Assembly: GCA_964437145.1 (NCBI GenBank)
Contig: CAYTFW010000006.1
Span: 1 to 64,000, forward strand
Direction of reading: 5' to 3'
DNA: 64,000 bases
Source: JAFAZJ01 sp964437145
GTDB taxonomy: Bacteria > Pseudomonadota > Alphaproteobacteria > Reyranellales > Reyranellaceae
Shown: piece after piece, positions 37,369-46,034 of the stretch
Position numbering within the stretch: position 1 is the first letter of the stretch
Layout: every line of letters begins with the position of its first letter
Made by a program: the position numbers and the translations under genes
Notes under the pieces: model-generated
The model's input: the letters and a program-made list of their open reading frames with translations, nothing else
Database searches by the model: none
What the model was told of the DNA's origin: nothing

Positions 37369-38952
37369 ATGTCGTTCATCGGGAATATCGCGAAGTTGGC
37401 AGCGGCCGGCGCGATAGCGTTGACACTCGCCGCGGCGGCGCAGGCGCAAACGACGTTGCGGGTCGTGGCGCACTCGGATCTGAAGATCCTCGATCCGATC
37501 TGGACCACCGCCTACATCACGCGCAACCACGGCTACCTGATCTACGACACGCTGCTGGGCCAGGACGCGACGCTCGCGATTCGCCCGCAGATGGCCGAGA
37601 AATGGACGGTGAGCGACGACAAGCTCGTCTGGACCTTCACCCTGCGTGACGGGCTGGAGTTCCACGACGGCCAGCCGGTGACCTCCGCCGACGTCGTCGC
37701 CTCGCTCAAGCGCTGGGCGGAACGCGATTCGATGGCCCAGCAGCTGTGGACCCGCGTCGCCGAGATCACGGCGATTGACGCCAAAAGCTTCAAGCTGGTG
37801 CTCAAGGAGCCCTACGGCCTGGTGATCGAGACCCTGGGCAAGCCGAGCTCGCTGGTGCCCTTCATCATGCCGGCGCGTGTCGCGGCGACGCCGTCGAACC
37901 AGCAGATCAAGGACTTCACCGGCTCCGGCCCGTTCATCTTCAGCGGCAAGGACTGGAAGCCCGGCGACAAGGTCGTCTACGTCAAGAACCCCAAGTACAA
38001 GCCACGCAACGAACCGCCCTCGGGCATGGCCGGCGGCAAGGTGGCCAAGGTCGACCGCGTCGAGTGGGTGGCGATGCCCGATCCGTTGACCGCCGTCAAC
38101 GCGCTGATCGCCGGCGAGATCGACATGATCGAGGCGCCGCCGCCCGACCTCTTCCCGGTCCTGCAGAAGGACAAGAACATCGCGCTCTATGGCTGGAATC
38201 CGGCAGGCAGCCAGATCATCGGCCGCTTCAACCACCTGCACCCGCCGTTCAACAACGTGAAGGCGCGCCTGGCGGCGTTCTACGCCACGGCGCAGAGCGA
38301 CTACCTCGAGGCGCAGGTCGGCGACAAGGACATCTACTTTGAGTGCAACGCGCCACTCACCTGCGGCAACCCGCACACCAAGACCTTCGGCGACCTGCTG
38401 CTCAAGCCGAACCTCGAGAAGGCGCGCGCGCTTCTGAAAGAGGCGGGTTACGACGGCACGCCCGTCGTGCTGATGCATCAAACCGACCTGCAGTCATCGA
38501 ACCGCCTCTCGCCTGTGGCTAAGGCACAGCTCGAGCGGGTCGGCTTCAAGGTCGACATGCAGTCGATGGACTGGCAGTCGTTGGTCTCGCGCCGCGCCAA
38601 GAAGGAGCCGCCGGCGCAGGGCGGCTGGAACATGTTCTTCACCACCACGGTGGCGGTCGACGCCGCCAACCCCGTCGCCAACGCCTTTACCCATGGCGGC
38701 TGCGACAAGGCGTGGTTCGGCTGGCCGTGCGACGAGGTGATCGAGAAGCTGCGCGCCGATTACTCGCGCGCCACCGACGAGGCGGCCAAGAAAGACCTGG
38801 CGTTCAAGATCCAGGATCGCGTGATGGAACAGGCGCACTACCTCGTCGTCGGGCAGTACAAAGCCTTCGGCGCCTATCGCAAGGGCGTGGTCGAGGGATG
38901 GCTGCAGGGCCCGGCGGCGGTGTTCTGGAACATCAGCAAGAAGGGCAACTGA
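37369..38952 (+). CDS. Family-5 ABC substrate-binding protein, orphan
   Basis: A 527-residue periplasmic binding protein of solute-binding family 5 (DppA/OppA type). A signal peptide (MSFIGNIAKLAAAGAIALTL, ending AQAQ) precedes TTLRVVAHSDLKILDPIW, and the family signature region GLEFHDGQPVTSADVVAS follows. It should bind peptides or similar ligands in the periplasm. No permease or ATPase gene lies nearby. It shares clear sequence similarity with the two binding proteins at 55564-57144 and 57365-58933. Confidence 0.9.
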   Translation: MSFIGNIAKLAAAGAIALTLAAAAQAQTTLRVVAHSDLKILDPIWTTAYITRNHGYLIYDTLLGQDATLAIRPQMAEKWTVSDDKLVWTFTLRDGLEFHDGQPVTSADVVASLKRWAERDSMAQQLWTRVAEITAIDAKSFKLVLKEPYGLVIETLGKPSSLVPFIMPARVAATPSNQQIKDFTGSGPFIFSGKDWKPGDKVVYVKNPKYKPRNEPPSGMAGGKVAKVDRVEWVAMPDPLTAVNALIAGEIDMIEAPPPDLFPVLQKDKNIALYGWNPAGSQIIGRFNHLHPPFNNVKARLAAFYATAQSDYLEAQVGDKDIYFECNAPLTCGNPHTKTFGDLLLKPNLEKARALLKEAGYDGTPVVLMHQTDLQSSNRLSPVAKAQLERVGFKVDMQSMDWQSLVSRRAKKEPPAQGGWNMFFTTTVAVDAANPVANAFTHGGCDKAWFGWPCDEVIEKLRADYSRATDEAAKKDLAFKIQDRVMEQAHYLVVGQYKAFGAYRKGVVEGWLQGPAAVFWNISKKGN

Positions 38953-38955
38953 CGC

Positions 38956-39912
38956 TCACGCGCGCACGTCGGCGCCGACGTGCCGCAGGTACCAGGCGTA
39001 GGTGCTCGCCAGCCCGTCGCGGAGCGACGTCGAGGCGCGCCAGCCCATGGAGTGGAGCCTGGTCGAGTCGACCAGCTTGCGCGGCGTGCCGTCCGGCTTG
39101 TCGCGGTCGTGGCGCAACGCGCCGCCGAAGCCGATCACCTCGGCGAGAGTCCGGGCGAGATCGCCGATCGAGATCTCCTCGCCCGAGCCGACGTTGATGT
39201 GCAGCTCGTCGGAGTAGCGATTCATCAGGAAAACCAGCGCGTCGGCGAGATCGTCGACATGCAGGAACTCGCGCAACGGGGTCCCCGTGCCCCACAACTC
39301 CACGGCGGGCGCGTTGACCAGCTTGGCCGCGTGGATCTTGGCCATGAGCGCGGGGATGACGTGCGCGCTCGTGAGATTGAAGTTGTCGCCGGGGCCGTAA
39401 AGGTTGGTGGGCTGCGCCGCGATGAAGTCGCAACCGTACTGGCGTCGGTAGGCGGCGCACAGCTTCAGGCCCGCGATCTTGGCGATACCGTACCATTCGT
39501 TGGTCGGCTCGAGCGGGCCGGTCAGCAGCGATTCCTCGGCGATCGGCTGTGGCGCCAGGCGTGGATAGATGCAGGTCGAGCCCAGGTAGAGCAGCTTCTC
39601 GACCCCGGCGACGCGCGCCGCCTCGATCAGATTGCCGGCGATGGCGAGGTTGTCGTAGAGGAACTCGGCCGGGCGCGTGGAGTTGGCGAGGATGCCGCCC
39701 ACGGTCGCGGCGGCGACGATCACGCAATGCGGCCGAACACGCCGCATCCAGTCGAAGACAGCCGCCTGGCGCCGTAGATCGACCTCGGCGCGCGTAGCGG
39801 TCACCACAGTGCAGGACTCACCCGCCAGCCGCCGCAGTAGCGCGCTCCCCACCATGCCGGCGTGACCGGCGACATAGACCTTCTTGCCGGCCAGCGAGTA
39901 TGCGCCCGTCAT
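38956..39912 (-). CDS. fcl: GDP-L-fucose synthase-like epimerase/reductase
   Basis: A 318-residue extended SDR. The cofactor loop is VAGHAGMVGSALLRRL near residues 13-28, the catalytic Ser is in GSTCIYP, and Tyr and Lys are in NEWYGIAKIAG. TNLYGPGDNF and EFLHVDDLADA are typical of GDP-4-keto-6-deoxymannose epimerase-reductases, which make GDP-L-fucose for surface polysaccharide. No gmd partner is in the window. ATG 39912 is chosen over an earlier start. It ends 3 bases from the convergent binding-protein gene. Confidence 0.87.
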   Translation of the reverse strand: MTGAYSLAGKKVYVAGHAGMVGSALLRRLAGESCTVVTATRAEVDLRRQAAVFDWMRRVRPHCVIVAAATVGGILANSTRPAEFLYDNLAIAGNLIEAARVAGVEKLLYLGSTCIYPRLAPQPIAEESLLTGPLEPTNEWYGIAKIAGLKLCAAYRRQYGCDFIAAQPTNLYGPGDNFNLTSAHVIPALMAKIHAAKLVNAPAVELWGTGTPLREFLHVDDLADALVFLMNRYSDELHINVGSGEEISIGDLARTLAEVIGFGGALRHDRDKPDGTPRKLVDSTRLHSMGWRASTSLRDGLASTYAWYLRHVGADVRA

Positions 39913-40049
39913 CGCCGCGGCCTCATGGGCGGGGAGCATCTCACCGCGGCCCCCGTCGCGCCAGATCGAGATCGCCGGCGGCCATTACCTTCGTTGTTTC
40001 GCATGCGGCGGCAAAGATGACGCAAATCGTTTGCGCGGGAAAGCTGCGC

Positions 40050-41156
40050 CTAAGGCGAGGAAGCGGCGGGCGCCCGCGCCGCCCACTCGGGAATGGCGCC
40101 GATCAGCGCGGCCGCGAGATCGCCGCTGCCGACCCCCGGCATGTCGAGCCCCAGCGCGGCGATGTGACGATCGATCTGCGCCGGCAGATCCGGCGCGTCG
40201 AGCCGCAGCCCTCGCAGGGCCGCCGCGAGTCGCGCCGGCCCATCGATCGGCAAGCAGGTGAAGTCGCCGGCAAGATCCAGATCGACCAGCACGCCATCGC
40301 GCGCCAAGGCCCGCAGCCGCAGCAGCCCGCCCGGCGCCTTCCGGTCGACCTCGACCAGCGCTACGCCAGCCATGAGCTTCACGCCCTCGGCGATCGCGCG
40401 CCTCCCGCGTTTGTGTGTCCAGTCAGGGTCGAGAAGCGACACCGCGCGCCGTTCAATGGCCACGCGCTCGTCCTCGCGCGCCGCGCTTGGCGTCGGATCG
40501 GCGTCAAGCGTGCGCGGCAGGTGGCGCAGCAGCGCCTCGACCACGCGCTCGCGCGACGGTGGCGTGCCCAGCTCGCGGCGCAAGCTAGTGACGTAGTCGC
40601 CGAGCGAGGTCCGCAGCTTGTCGCGAAACTTCTCCGACGGCACGCGCAGCGCGCGCGCCATGCGCCCGGCATCGAAGTCGAACAGGATCATGCCGGCGAA
40701 CACCACGGCCTCGCCGATCGCCGCGATCGCCGAGCCGCCGATCTTGCGGTCATCGACATGAATGTCGTTCAGCGCGCGATACCGGGCCGCCACGCCCAGC
40801 GTGCGGTAGGTCTCGACCAAGGGCGCGATGAAGCGGGGATAGAGTGTCGCGGCGCGGCCATTCGCAAGCCGGCGCGGATAGATGAAATGCACGAAGAGAT
40901 GCGGCGCGTCGAGCAGCACGGCGCCGCCGCCGGCCTCGCGGCGGATGACCGGCATGCGCTGGGCGGCGCACCACGCCTCGTCGACTTCCTGCGCCACGTC
41001 CTGGTGGAAGCCGACGCAGATGAAGGGCGCGTCGGGGTTCGACAGCGTCATGACGGGATCGTCGGCCGCACCCATGGCGTCGGCGACGCCGTGCCATATC
41101 GCCAGCGACATGACGGGCGAGACGGAGCCGAAATCGAGCACCCGCAGCGCAGACAT
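40050..41156 (-). CDS. Lipoate-protein ligase A-like protein
   Basis: A 368-residue member of the biotin/lipoate A/B ligase family. RREAGGGAV at residues 72-80 is the lipoyl-AMP binding motif and Lys138 in DDRKIGG is the catalytic lysine. A second C-terminal part, from about residue 255 (GGLLRLRALARDGVLVDLDL), resembles the accessory LplB-type domain, giving a fused A-B form like the ligases of sulfur-oxidation clusters. It likely attaches lipoate to the GcvH-like protein encoded at 41640-42113. It is divergent from the dsrE-like gene with only 14 bases between them. Confidence 0.85.
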   Translation of the reverse strand: MSALRVLDFGSVSPVMSLAIWHGVADAMGAADDPVMTLSNPDAPFICVGFHQDVAQEVDEAWCAAQRMPVIRREAGGGAVLLDAPHLFVHFIYPRRLANGRAATLYPRFIAPLVETYRTLGVAARYRALNDIHVDDRKIGGSAIAAIGEAVVFAGMILFDFDAGRMARALRVPSEKFRDKLRTSLGDYVTSLRRELGTPPSRERVVEALLRHLPRTLDADPTPSAAREDERVAIERRAVSLLDPDWTHKRGRRAIAEGVKLMAGVALVEVDRKAPGGLLRLRALARDGVLVDLDLAGDFTCLPIDGPARLAAALRGLRLDAPDLPAQIDRHIAALGLDMPGVGSGDLAAALIGAIPEWAARAPAASSP

Positions 41157-41170
41157 GCTAGCCTCGCGCC

Positions 41171-41545
41171 ATGAAGAAGCTCGTGATCGTGATGGTCAAC
41201 ACCGATCCGCGCAACGGCGAGGAACTGGGCGCGCCGTTCTACCAGGCCGCCGTCGCCGCGGCGATGGATTACGAGGTCGAGGTGATCTGCACCGCCACCG
41301 CCGGTCGGCTGCTCAAGCGCGGCGTGGCCGAGACCTTGCGCGTCAAGGCGGGCGCCAAGACCACGGTCTACGACTTCATCAAGGAAGCGCACGAGAACGG
41401 CGCCAAGCTCTACGCCTGCTCCAACAACCTCGAGCTCTTCGACATGACGAAAGAGGAGCTGATCCCGGAATGCGCCGGACTCGTCGGCGCCGGCTATCTG
41501 GTGCAGAAGATCATGGAAGAAGACTGCCGCGTGCTGACCTACTGA
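41171..41545 (+). CDS. DsrE family sulfurtransferase-like protein
   Basis: A 124-residue DsrE/DsrF-like protein beginning KKLVIVMVNTDPRNGEELG. Cysteines are at 40, 83, 101 and 119; Cys83 in LYACSNN is at the position that carries persulfide in DsrE proteins. Such proteins pass sulfur between partners in the cytoplasm. It sits between a lipoate ligase and a GcvH-like carrier, an association known from sHdr sulfur-oxidation clusters. It is followed by a palindromic repeat. Confidence 0.85.
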   Translation: MKKLVIVMVNTDPRNGEELGAPFYQAAVAAAMDYEVEVICTATAGRLLKRGVAETLRVKAGAKTTVYDFIKEAHENGAKLYACSNNLELFDMTKEELIPECAGLVGAGYLVQKIMEEDCRVLTY

Positions 41546-41553
41546 AAAACGGT

Positions 41554-41620
41554 CTGTCATCCCGAGCGTAGCGAGGGATCCAGGCCGACCCTAGATCCCT
41601 CGCTGCGCTCGGGATGACAG
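41554..41620. repeat. Palindromic intergenic repeat, copy 2
   Basis: A 67-base inverted repeat beginning CTGTCATCCCGAGCGTAGCG and ending in its near complement, lying between the dsrE-like and gcvH-like genes. It could form a hairpin within a shared transcript or separate two units. Confidence 0.85.
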
Positions 41621-41639
41621 TCATGACAGAAAGCGAGCC

Positions 41640-42113
41640 ATGGCCGATGTGAAGGGCTGCGAGCTGCCCGACGATCTCTGGTACGACGTCGAGAACATGC
41701 TGTGGTACCGGCCCGAAGCGGACGGACTGGTGCGGGTCGGCCCGACGCGCATCGCAGTGGCGATGGGTGGCGAGGTGGTGGGTGCCACGCCCAAGCGCGC
41801 CGATCGCCGGCTGGAGCCCGGGCAAGCCTGCGCCGTGGTCGAGGCCGGCAAGTATGTCGGTCCGGCCAAGATCGCCTTCGGCTGCCACGTCGTCGAAAGC
41901 CACGAGGCGCTGATGGACGACCCCTCGCCGGTCAATCGCGATCCCTACGGCGAAGGCTGGTTCGTGCTGGTGCGGCCGGACGATTGGGCGGCGGCGAGCG
42001 CGGCGTTGCTCCACGGGCCGGCGGCGATCGAGCCGTTCCTCGCCAAGATGGCGGCGGAGGAGTTCGAGGGCTGTGAGACCGCCGCAGTCCCGTCGGCCCA
42101 ACAAGAAACCTGA
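41640..42113 (+). CDS. GcvH-like lipoyl carrier protein
   Basis: A 157-residue protein with the glycine-cleavage H-protein fold. The lipoyl lysine is Lys71 in VVEAGKYVG, and the following GCHVVESHEALMDDPSPVN and PYGEGWFVLVRPDDW match the H-protein hairpin and C-terminal region. The N-terminus (WYRPEADGLVRVGPTRIAVA) also aligns. No glycine cleavage genes are near; a dsrE-like gene and a lipoate ligase are. That context suggests a lipoate-binding protein of the LbpA type, used in sulfur metabolism, rather than classical GcvH. Confidence 0.82.
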   Translation: MADVKGCELPDDLWYDVENMLWYRPEADGLVRVGPTRIAVAMGGEVVGATPKRADRRLEPGQACAVVEAGKYVGPAKIAFGCHVVESHEALMDDPSPVNRDPYGEGWFVLVRPDDWAAASAALLHGPAAIEPFLAKMAAEEFEGCETAAVPSAQQET

Positions 42114-42276
42114 CCGGATTGTGGCCATCGGCTCGATATCGACGGTTGGGTCATCGCACCCACGGGATCACGATGCTGGAGCATGACTTCCAGCGAGGAC
42201 GCACGCGCGGGCCGATCGACGACAGCCCGCATGGTCTTGCGCGAGCCCGCTCGATCCGACCGACCGAACACGAAAA

Positions 42277-42296
42277 CGGGCGCCTCACGGCGCCCG
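42277..42296. terminator. Bidirectional terminator after gcvH-like gene
   Basis: CGGGCGCC pairs perfectly with GGCGCCCG around TCAC. A run of A's precedes it (giving TTTT for the minus strand) and CTTCCTT follows on the plus strand. It sits between the convergent gcvH-like and Hint-domain genes. Confidence 0.75.
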
Positions 42297-42336
42297 CTTC
42301 CTTGCTCAGTCTTTCGAGCCTAGGCCTGGAGAAGCG

Positions 42337-43110
42337 TTAAGCCGCCCGCGCGAGGTCGTAGCCACGCTCCTCCAGCTTGTCGCGAATGATGTCGATCGGC
42401 TGGCGCCGATCGCGCACGATCGACGCCACGCTGCGCAGGCGCGACCGAAGCTCGCTGCGGCCACCGTCGAAGCCCAGAAGCGGCGCACAACGCTCGGTCG
42501 CCGGTCTGTACAGCGACTCGCAGGGCGCGCCCTGAACATCCAGGATGTCGTTGCGATCGAGCTCGATATTGAAGAAGTCGAGCGAGTCGTGGCCGTCGGC
42601 CGCCATGAAGGCGATGCTGGTTCCATTGACCAGGTCGCGAACCTTCATCAGGTAGCCGTCAACATAGACGGCATGCTGGTCCGTGAGGCACAGGTCCCGG
42701 TCCGGCATATTCTCGCCCAGGGCACCGCGCCGAACGACGACGGGCAGGTTGGCAACCCCATCCCACCGGCCAGCCACGCTGTTCAAGGTGTGGCTGACCA
42801 TCGCCTTGATCTTCGCGAAGCCCTGGAAGCGCACCGCGACCTCGTCGCCCGCCGCCAGGGTTTCGACCGGCCGATAGCCATCGCGCGTGCGCACGAGCGT
42901 GCCCCGCGCGAAGCAGGCACCACCGCCGCCAGGACCCTGTCCGGGACGGGGCCGACAAAGGCTCGGGAAGAACCGACAAATCCAACTCGGGAGGGTTTGC
43001 GCCGATGCCGTCTTGGGCAAGCCGGCCGCCACGACCACTCCCAGAACCAAGCCGGTGGCCTTCAGCGCGTTGCGCCGGGCACGATCGACTTTCACCTCTT
43101 TCTTGCTCAT
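42337..43110 (-). CDS. Tat-exported Hint-domain protein
   Basis: A 257-residue protein. A twin-arginine-like signal (RARRNALKATGLVLGVVVAAG, second part hydrophobic) is followed by a cysteine-containing linker, then a Hint domain starting at Cys66 in GACFARGTLVRTRDG, with GDEVAVRFQG, LTDQHAVYVDG and YLMKVRDLVNG matching Hint blocks. Hint domains self-cleave in inteins and hedgehog proteins; in bacteria this Hint_2 form is found alone on secreted proteins of unknown use. The C-terminal region after about residue 170 may be a separate part. ATG 43110 is the most plausible start. Confidence 0.8.
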   Translation of the reverse strand: MSKKEVKVDRARRNALKATGLVLGVVVAAGLPKTASAQTLPSWICRFFPSLCRPRPGQGPGGGGACFARGTLVRTRDGYRPVETLAAGDEVAVRFQGFAKIKAMVSHTLNSVAGRWDGVANLPVVVRRGALGENMPDRDLCLTDQHAVYVDGYLMKVRDLVNGTSIAFMAADGHDSLDFFNIELDRNDILDVQGAPCESLYRPATERCAPLLGFDGGRSELRSRLRSVASIVRDRRQPIDIIRDKLEERGYDLARAA

Positions 43111-43465
43111 CCCCTCTACCCCCAGTAACACGAACTTCGACTCGTCAGGAGACTGTAAGTAACTTGATTGTCTCAGGCTACAAGCAAAAAACCAAACATG
43201 CTCGCGCATTGGGGTTACCCCCAGGAATCTTTTCCCCAACCTCGCCGCGCCCTGGGATGGGCCGTCGGAAGTGTCCAACTTGAAAAATGTCGCGGGTGCA
43301 TGCGGTTCGAGGATCCAGTTCATAAACAACTGCATCAGCACCGATCGGACGATCGACCTCAGGGTCGCCGACGCACCTCCAGCCTAGCCCGCGTTTCATC
43401 CTGCGCGGGTCCGCTTCCGCGATGGAAGCCCAGAGAGAAGCGCCGTCAGACGCCGACGGCCCCGA
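43111..43465. other. Gap without a recognised gene
   Basis: This 355-base stretch lies upstream of the Hint-domain gene and past the end of the last gene of the formate dehydrogenase run. It includes a short AT-richer part just upstream of the Hint start, likely its promoter. I see no RNA gene, strong hairpin or conserved ORF in it. Confidence 0.6.
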
Positions 43466-43831
43466 TCATGCAGGGTCGAGCCGCAGCGGCCTGCCCTTGC
43501 GGTCGAAGAACGCGCCTTCGTTGATGGTGGCGTGATCCTCGATCAGGCGGTCCTGCGCCTGCTTCAAGCGGTAGCGGGCTTGGCCGTCAGGCAGTGGACC
43601 GCCGTTTGGCGCCGTGGCGGGAAAGATCGCGACCGCGTCCCATTGCAGCTTCGACCCGTCGAGCATGTCCCGGAACTCGCGCCACGCCATCTCGTTGCCG
43701 ATGACGTTGGCGTAGGACGAGCCCAGCGGCCAGATGGTGTCGCGATCGCGCTTCACCAGGATCAGCAGCGCGGTGAAGCCCTTGGTGCGCGCGAAGGTAT
43801 CGCGCAACCAGGCATCGAAGGCCGCCGACAT
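43466..43831 (-). CDS. Hypothetical protein, end of formate dehydrogenase run
   Basis: A 121-residue protein that I do not recognise. It is predicted to be soluble with a mixed fold (FTALLILVKRDRDTIWPLG near residues 19-37). No signal peptide or known motif is seen. It begins one base after the stop of the preceding gene, so the two are co-translated. It is the last gene of the minus-strand run that starts with the formate dehydrogenase. Confidence 0.65.
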   Translation of the reverse strand: MSAAFDAWLRDTFARTKGFTALLILVKRDRDTIWPLGSSYANVIGNEMAWREFRDMLDGSKLQWDAVAIFPATAPNGGPLPDGQARYRLKQAQDRLIEDHATINEGAFFDRKGRPLRLDPA

Positions 43832-43832
43832 G

Positions 43833-44285
43833 TCAGAAATCGACCAGCGGCGTGAGGCTGGGCACGTCGCGGGCGATCAACGACGTGAAGTCGGCGCCGA
43901 AGCGCTCGGCGTACCACGCTTCGAAGCGCGCGAAGGCCAGCGCCACGTCGATCGGCCTGCCGTCGGCCTCGGTGGGGTGCTCGGCCAGCCAGACCTCGTC
44001 GGCGACGACGCCCAGGCACGCGCGAACCTCGTCATAGGCGGCTTCGGTCGAAGACCAGCCCGTCATGTCGCAGAGCGTCGTGACGCCGGCGTCGGTGGCG
44101 CTCGCACGGTCCTCGCCGGCGGCGACCGACTTGGCCAGCGCATCGATCAGCCCGACCCGGCGATAGGCGAGGACGCGCGCCTGCTCCAACGCCGCCAGCC
44201 GATCGCGCGACTCGACGCGATAAGCGGACTCGGCGCGCGCCGCCTCCTCCGCGCGCCGTCGCAGGTCGTCGACAAAAGCCGGCAT
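43833..44285 (-). CDS. Hypothetical protein, formate dehydrogenase run
   Basis: A 150-residue soluble protein, unrecognised. The first half is a charged helix (DLRRRAEEAARAESAYRVES) likely forming a coiled coil. The second half has aromatic residues (FEAWYAERFGADF). It starts 16 bases after the Sel1-repeat gene and ends one base before the next. Linkage to the formate dehydrogenase genes suggests, but does not show, a related job. Confidence 0.65.
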   Translation of the reverse strand: MPAFVDDLRRRAEEAARAESAYRVESRDRLAALEQARVLAYRRVGLIDALAKSVAAGEDRASATDAGVTTLCDMTGWSSTEAAYDEVRACLGVVADEVWLAEHPTEADGRPIDVALAFARFEAWYAERFGADFTSLIARDVPSLTPLVDF

Positions 44286-44301
44286 GATCGAGCCCTCTCC
44301 G

Positions 44302-45078
44302 CTAGGCGCTGTCGCCCGCCGCGATCAGCCGCTCGGCCTCCGCGCGCTGCGCCTCGCTCAATAGCGGCGACACGCGCAGCAGGAAGCCGGCGGCGACCTC
44401 GTTACCACGGCGCTGCGCGCGTGCCAGCCAGCGATAGGCGAGCATCTGATCCTGAGCGACGCCCAATCCCAGATGGTACGCGGCGCCGAGCATCGCCTGG
44501 GCCTCGGTATCACCCAGCCGCGCTGCCTTGGTGAACCACAGGACCGCCGTCTCGGGATCGCGCTCGACGCCTTCGGCGTTGTGGAAGATCTGGCCCAGCC
44601 GAGCCATCGCCGAGGCGCTGCCGGAAGCCGCCGCCGCTTCGGCCCAGCGTCGCGCCAGCGCCACGTCGCGCTCCATGCCGGCGCCCTCGTAGGCCATCCA
44701 GCTCAGCATGTTGCGCGCCTCGGTCTCGCCCGCTTCGGCGGCGCGGGCGTACCAATGCGCGGCCTGCGTCAGGTCGCCGTCGGTGCCGCGGCCTTCGTAG
44801 TACATCAGCGCGAGATTCTGCTGGGCGACGGAGTCGCCCGCCTCGGCGGCGATACGGAACCAGCGCACCGCCTCGTCGTCGTCACGCTCAACGCCGTTGC
44901 CGGTCGCGAACAACCCGCCGAGATTGGCTTGCGCCCGCGCCACGCCCTGATGCGCCAGGGCGTGCCAGATATCGAAGGCGGCGCCGATGTCGCCCGCATC
45001 AAAAAGGGCTCGCGCGCGGTCCAGCGCGGGTTCTACGGGCTCGCGGCCGCCCAGCCATCGGCGCAGCGCGCCGATCAC
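44302..45078 (-). CDS. Sel1-repeat protein linked to fdhE
   Basis: A 258-residue helical-repeat protein with about five Sel1-like units; examples are LGGLFATGNGVERDDDEAVR, LALMYYEGRGTDGDLTQAAH and LGAAYHLGLGVAQDQMLAYR. Such repeats mediate protein contacts. A GTG start at 45078 overlaps the fdhE stop by four bases, so it is coupled to fdhE. It may help assembly or control of the formate dehydrogenase, but that is inferred from position only. Confidence 0.78.
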   Translation of the reverse strand: MIGALRRWLGGREPVEPALDRARALFDAGDIGAAFDIWHALAHQGVARAQANLGGLFATGNGVERDDDEAVRWFRIAAEAGDSVAQQNLALMYYEGRGTDGDLTQAAHWYARAAEAGETEARNMLSWMAYEGAGMERDVALARRWAEAAAASGSASAMARLGQIFHNAEGVERDPETAVLWFTKAARLGDTEAQAMLGAAYHLGLGVAQDQMLAYRWLARAQRRGNEVAAGFLLRVSPLLSEAQRAEAERLIAAGDSA

Positions 45079-46034
45079 GCGGTGGTCGCGCTCAGCGGCT
45101 CGGGCGCCTCCTCGTCCTGCGGCATCAGATACCAATTCAGCCGCGCGCGCCGCCAGCCGGCCTCGCCAACGAGGAGATCGAGCGGCAGGGTGGCGAGGTC
45201 GTCGGCCACCGGATCGAGGTCGGGCGCTTCCTCAAGATAGAGCGCCTTGGTGTAGGTACGGCACTCGTCGCAAGTCTCGGCGCGTACCGCCTTGGAGCCG
45301 CCCTCGACGTGGTGGTAGGCGATGCCCTTGGTCGAGACGCAATGGGCGCACTGGATACGGGTGTAGTTCCACTGGGTCTGGCACAGTCCACAACAGAGGA
45401 AGCGCGAACCCTGCCGGCCGGCCGACGCCTCGATCACCGAGGTCAGCGCGGTCGAACCGCAGACCGGGCAGAGGCTGCGCGGTTCCAACGGCGCCGGCGC
45501 CGCCGGATCGAGCAGTGCCGCCATGCGCGCCCAATGCAGTTCCAGTGCCGCCGCGACCAGCGGGATCTCGGCCATGTCCCAAGGTTCGTGTTCGTCGCGC
45601 AACAGGCGATCGGCCAGGGCGTCGATCGACTTGTCGTCGCGCGCGGCGAACGCGGCCAAGGAGCCGGCGGCCGCCTCGGGCATCGCCACGTCCTTGAGCG
45701 CACGGGCGATCGCACGCGCGCCCGATACGAATGAGGCGTCGCGGGCCCAGGTGAGCCGCTCGATCAGCGCGAAGCCGTGCGCCTTGCAGAAGGCGATGTG
45801 GTCATCGCCGGGCAGCGTGGCGGCAGGCAACGCGCCCGCCGCCTGATGCTGGGCACGGGCGATCCCGGCGACGAAGCGCAGGAACGGCTCGACCGGGTTG
45901 CCCGGCGCCAGCGCGTCGAGCCGCGTCGCGCGCGCCGCGAAGTGCGTGGCAATGTCGGGCAGACGAACGAAGGGCGGCGCCGCGATCTGGCCGATATCGA
46001 CCGGATCGGGGACGACGCGTCCCTTGAGACTCAC
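45075..46034 (-). CDS. fdhE: Formate dehydrogenase accessory protein FdhE
   Basis: A 319-residue FdhE. Its rubredoxin-like zinc/iron-binding part is visible as four cysteine groups: Cys189/Cys192, Cys214-215/Cys218, Cys229/Cys232 and Cys255/Cys258. FdhE is required for activity of the Tat-exported FdnGHI/FdoGHI enzymes and interacts with their catalytic subunit. GTG 46034 overlaps the fdoI stop by four bases. Confidence 0.92.
   Translation of the reverse strand: MSLKGRVVPDPVDIGQIAAPPFVRLPDIATHFAARATRLDALAPGNPVEPFLRFVAGIARAQHQAAGALPAATLPGDDHIAFCKAHGFALIERLTWARDASFVSGARAIARALKDVAMPEAAAGSLAAFAARDDKSIDALADRLLRDEHEPWDMAEIPLVAAALELHWARMAALLDPAAPAPLEPRSLCPVCGSTALTSVIEASAGRQGSRFLCCGLCQTQWNYTRIQCAHCVSTKGIAYHHVEGGSKAVRAETCDECRTYTKALYLEEAPDLDPVADDLATLPLDLLVGEAGWRRARLNWYLMPQDEEAPEPLSATTA

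Noticed and set aside
41640..42113. Classical glycine cleavage H protein
   Set aside because: Glycine cleavage genes are absent nearby and the context is a lipoate ligase plus DsrE; the fold is the same but the role is probably different. Not fully excluded.
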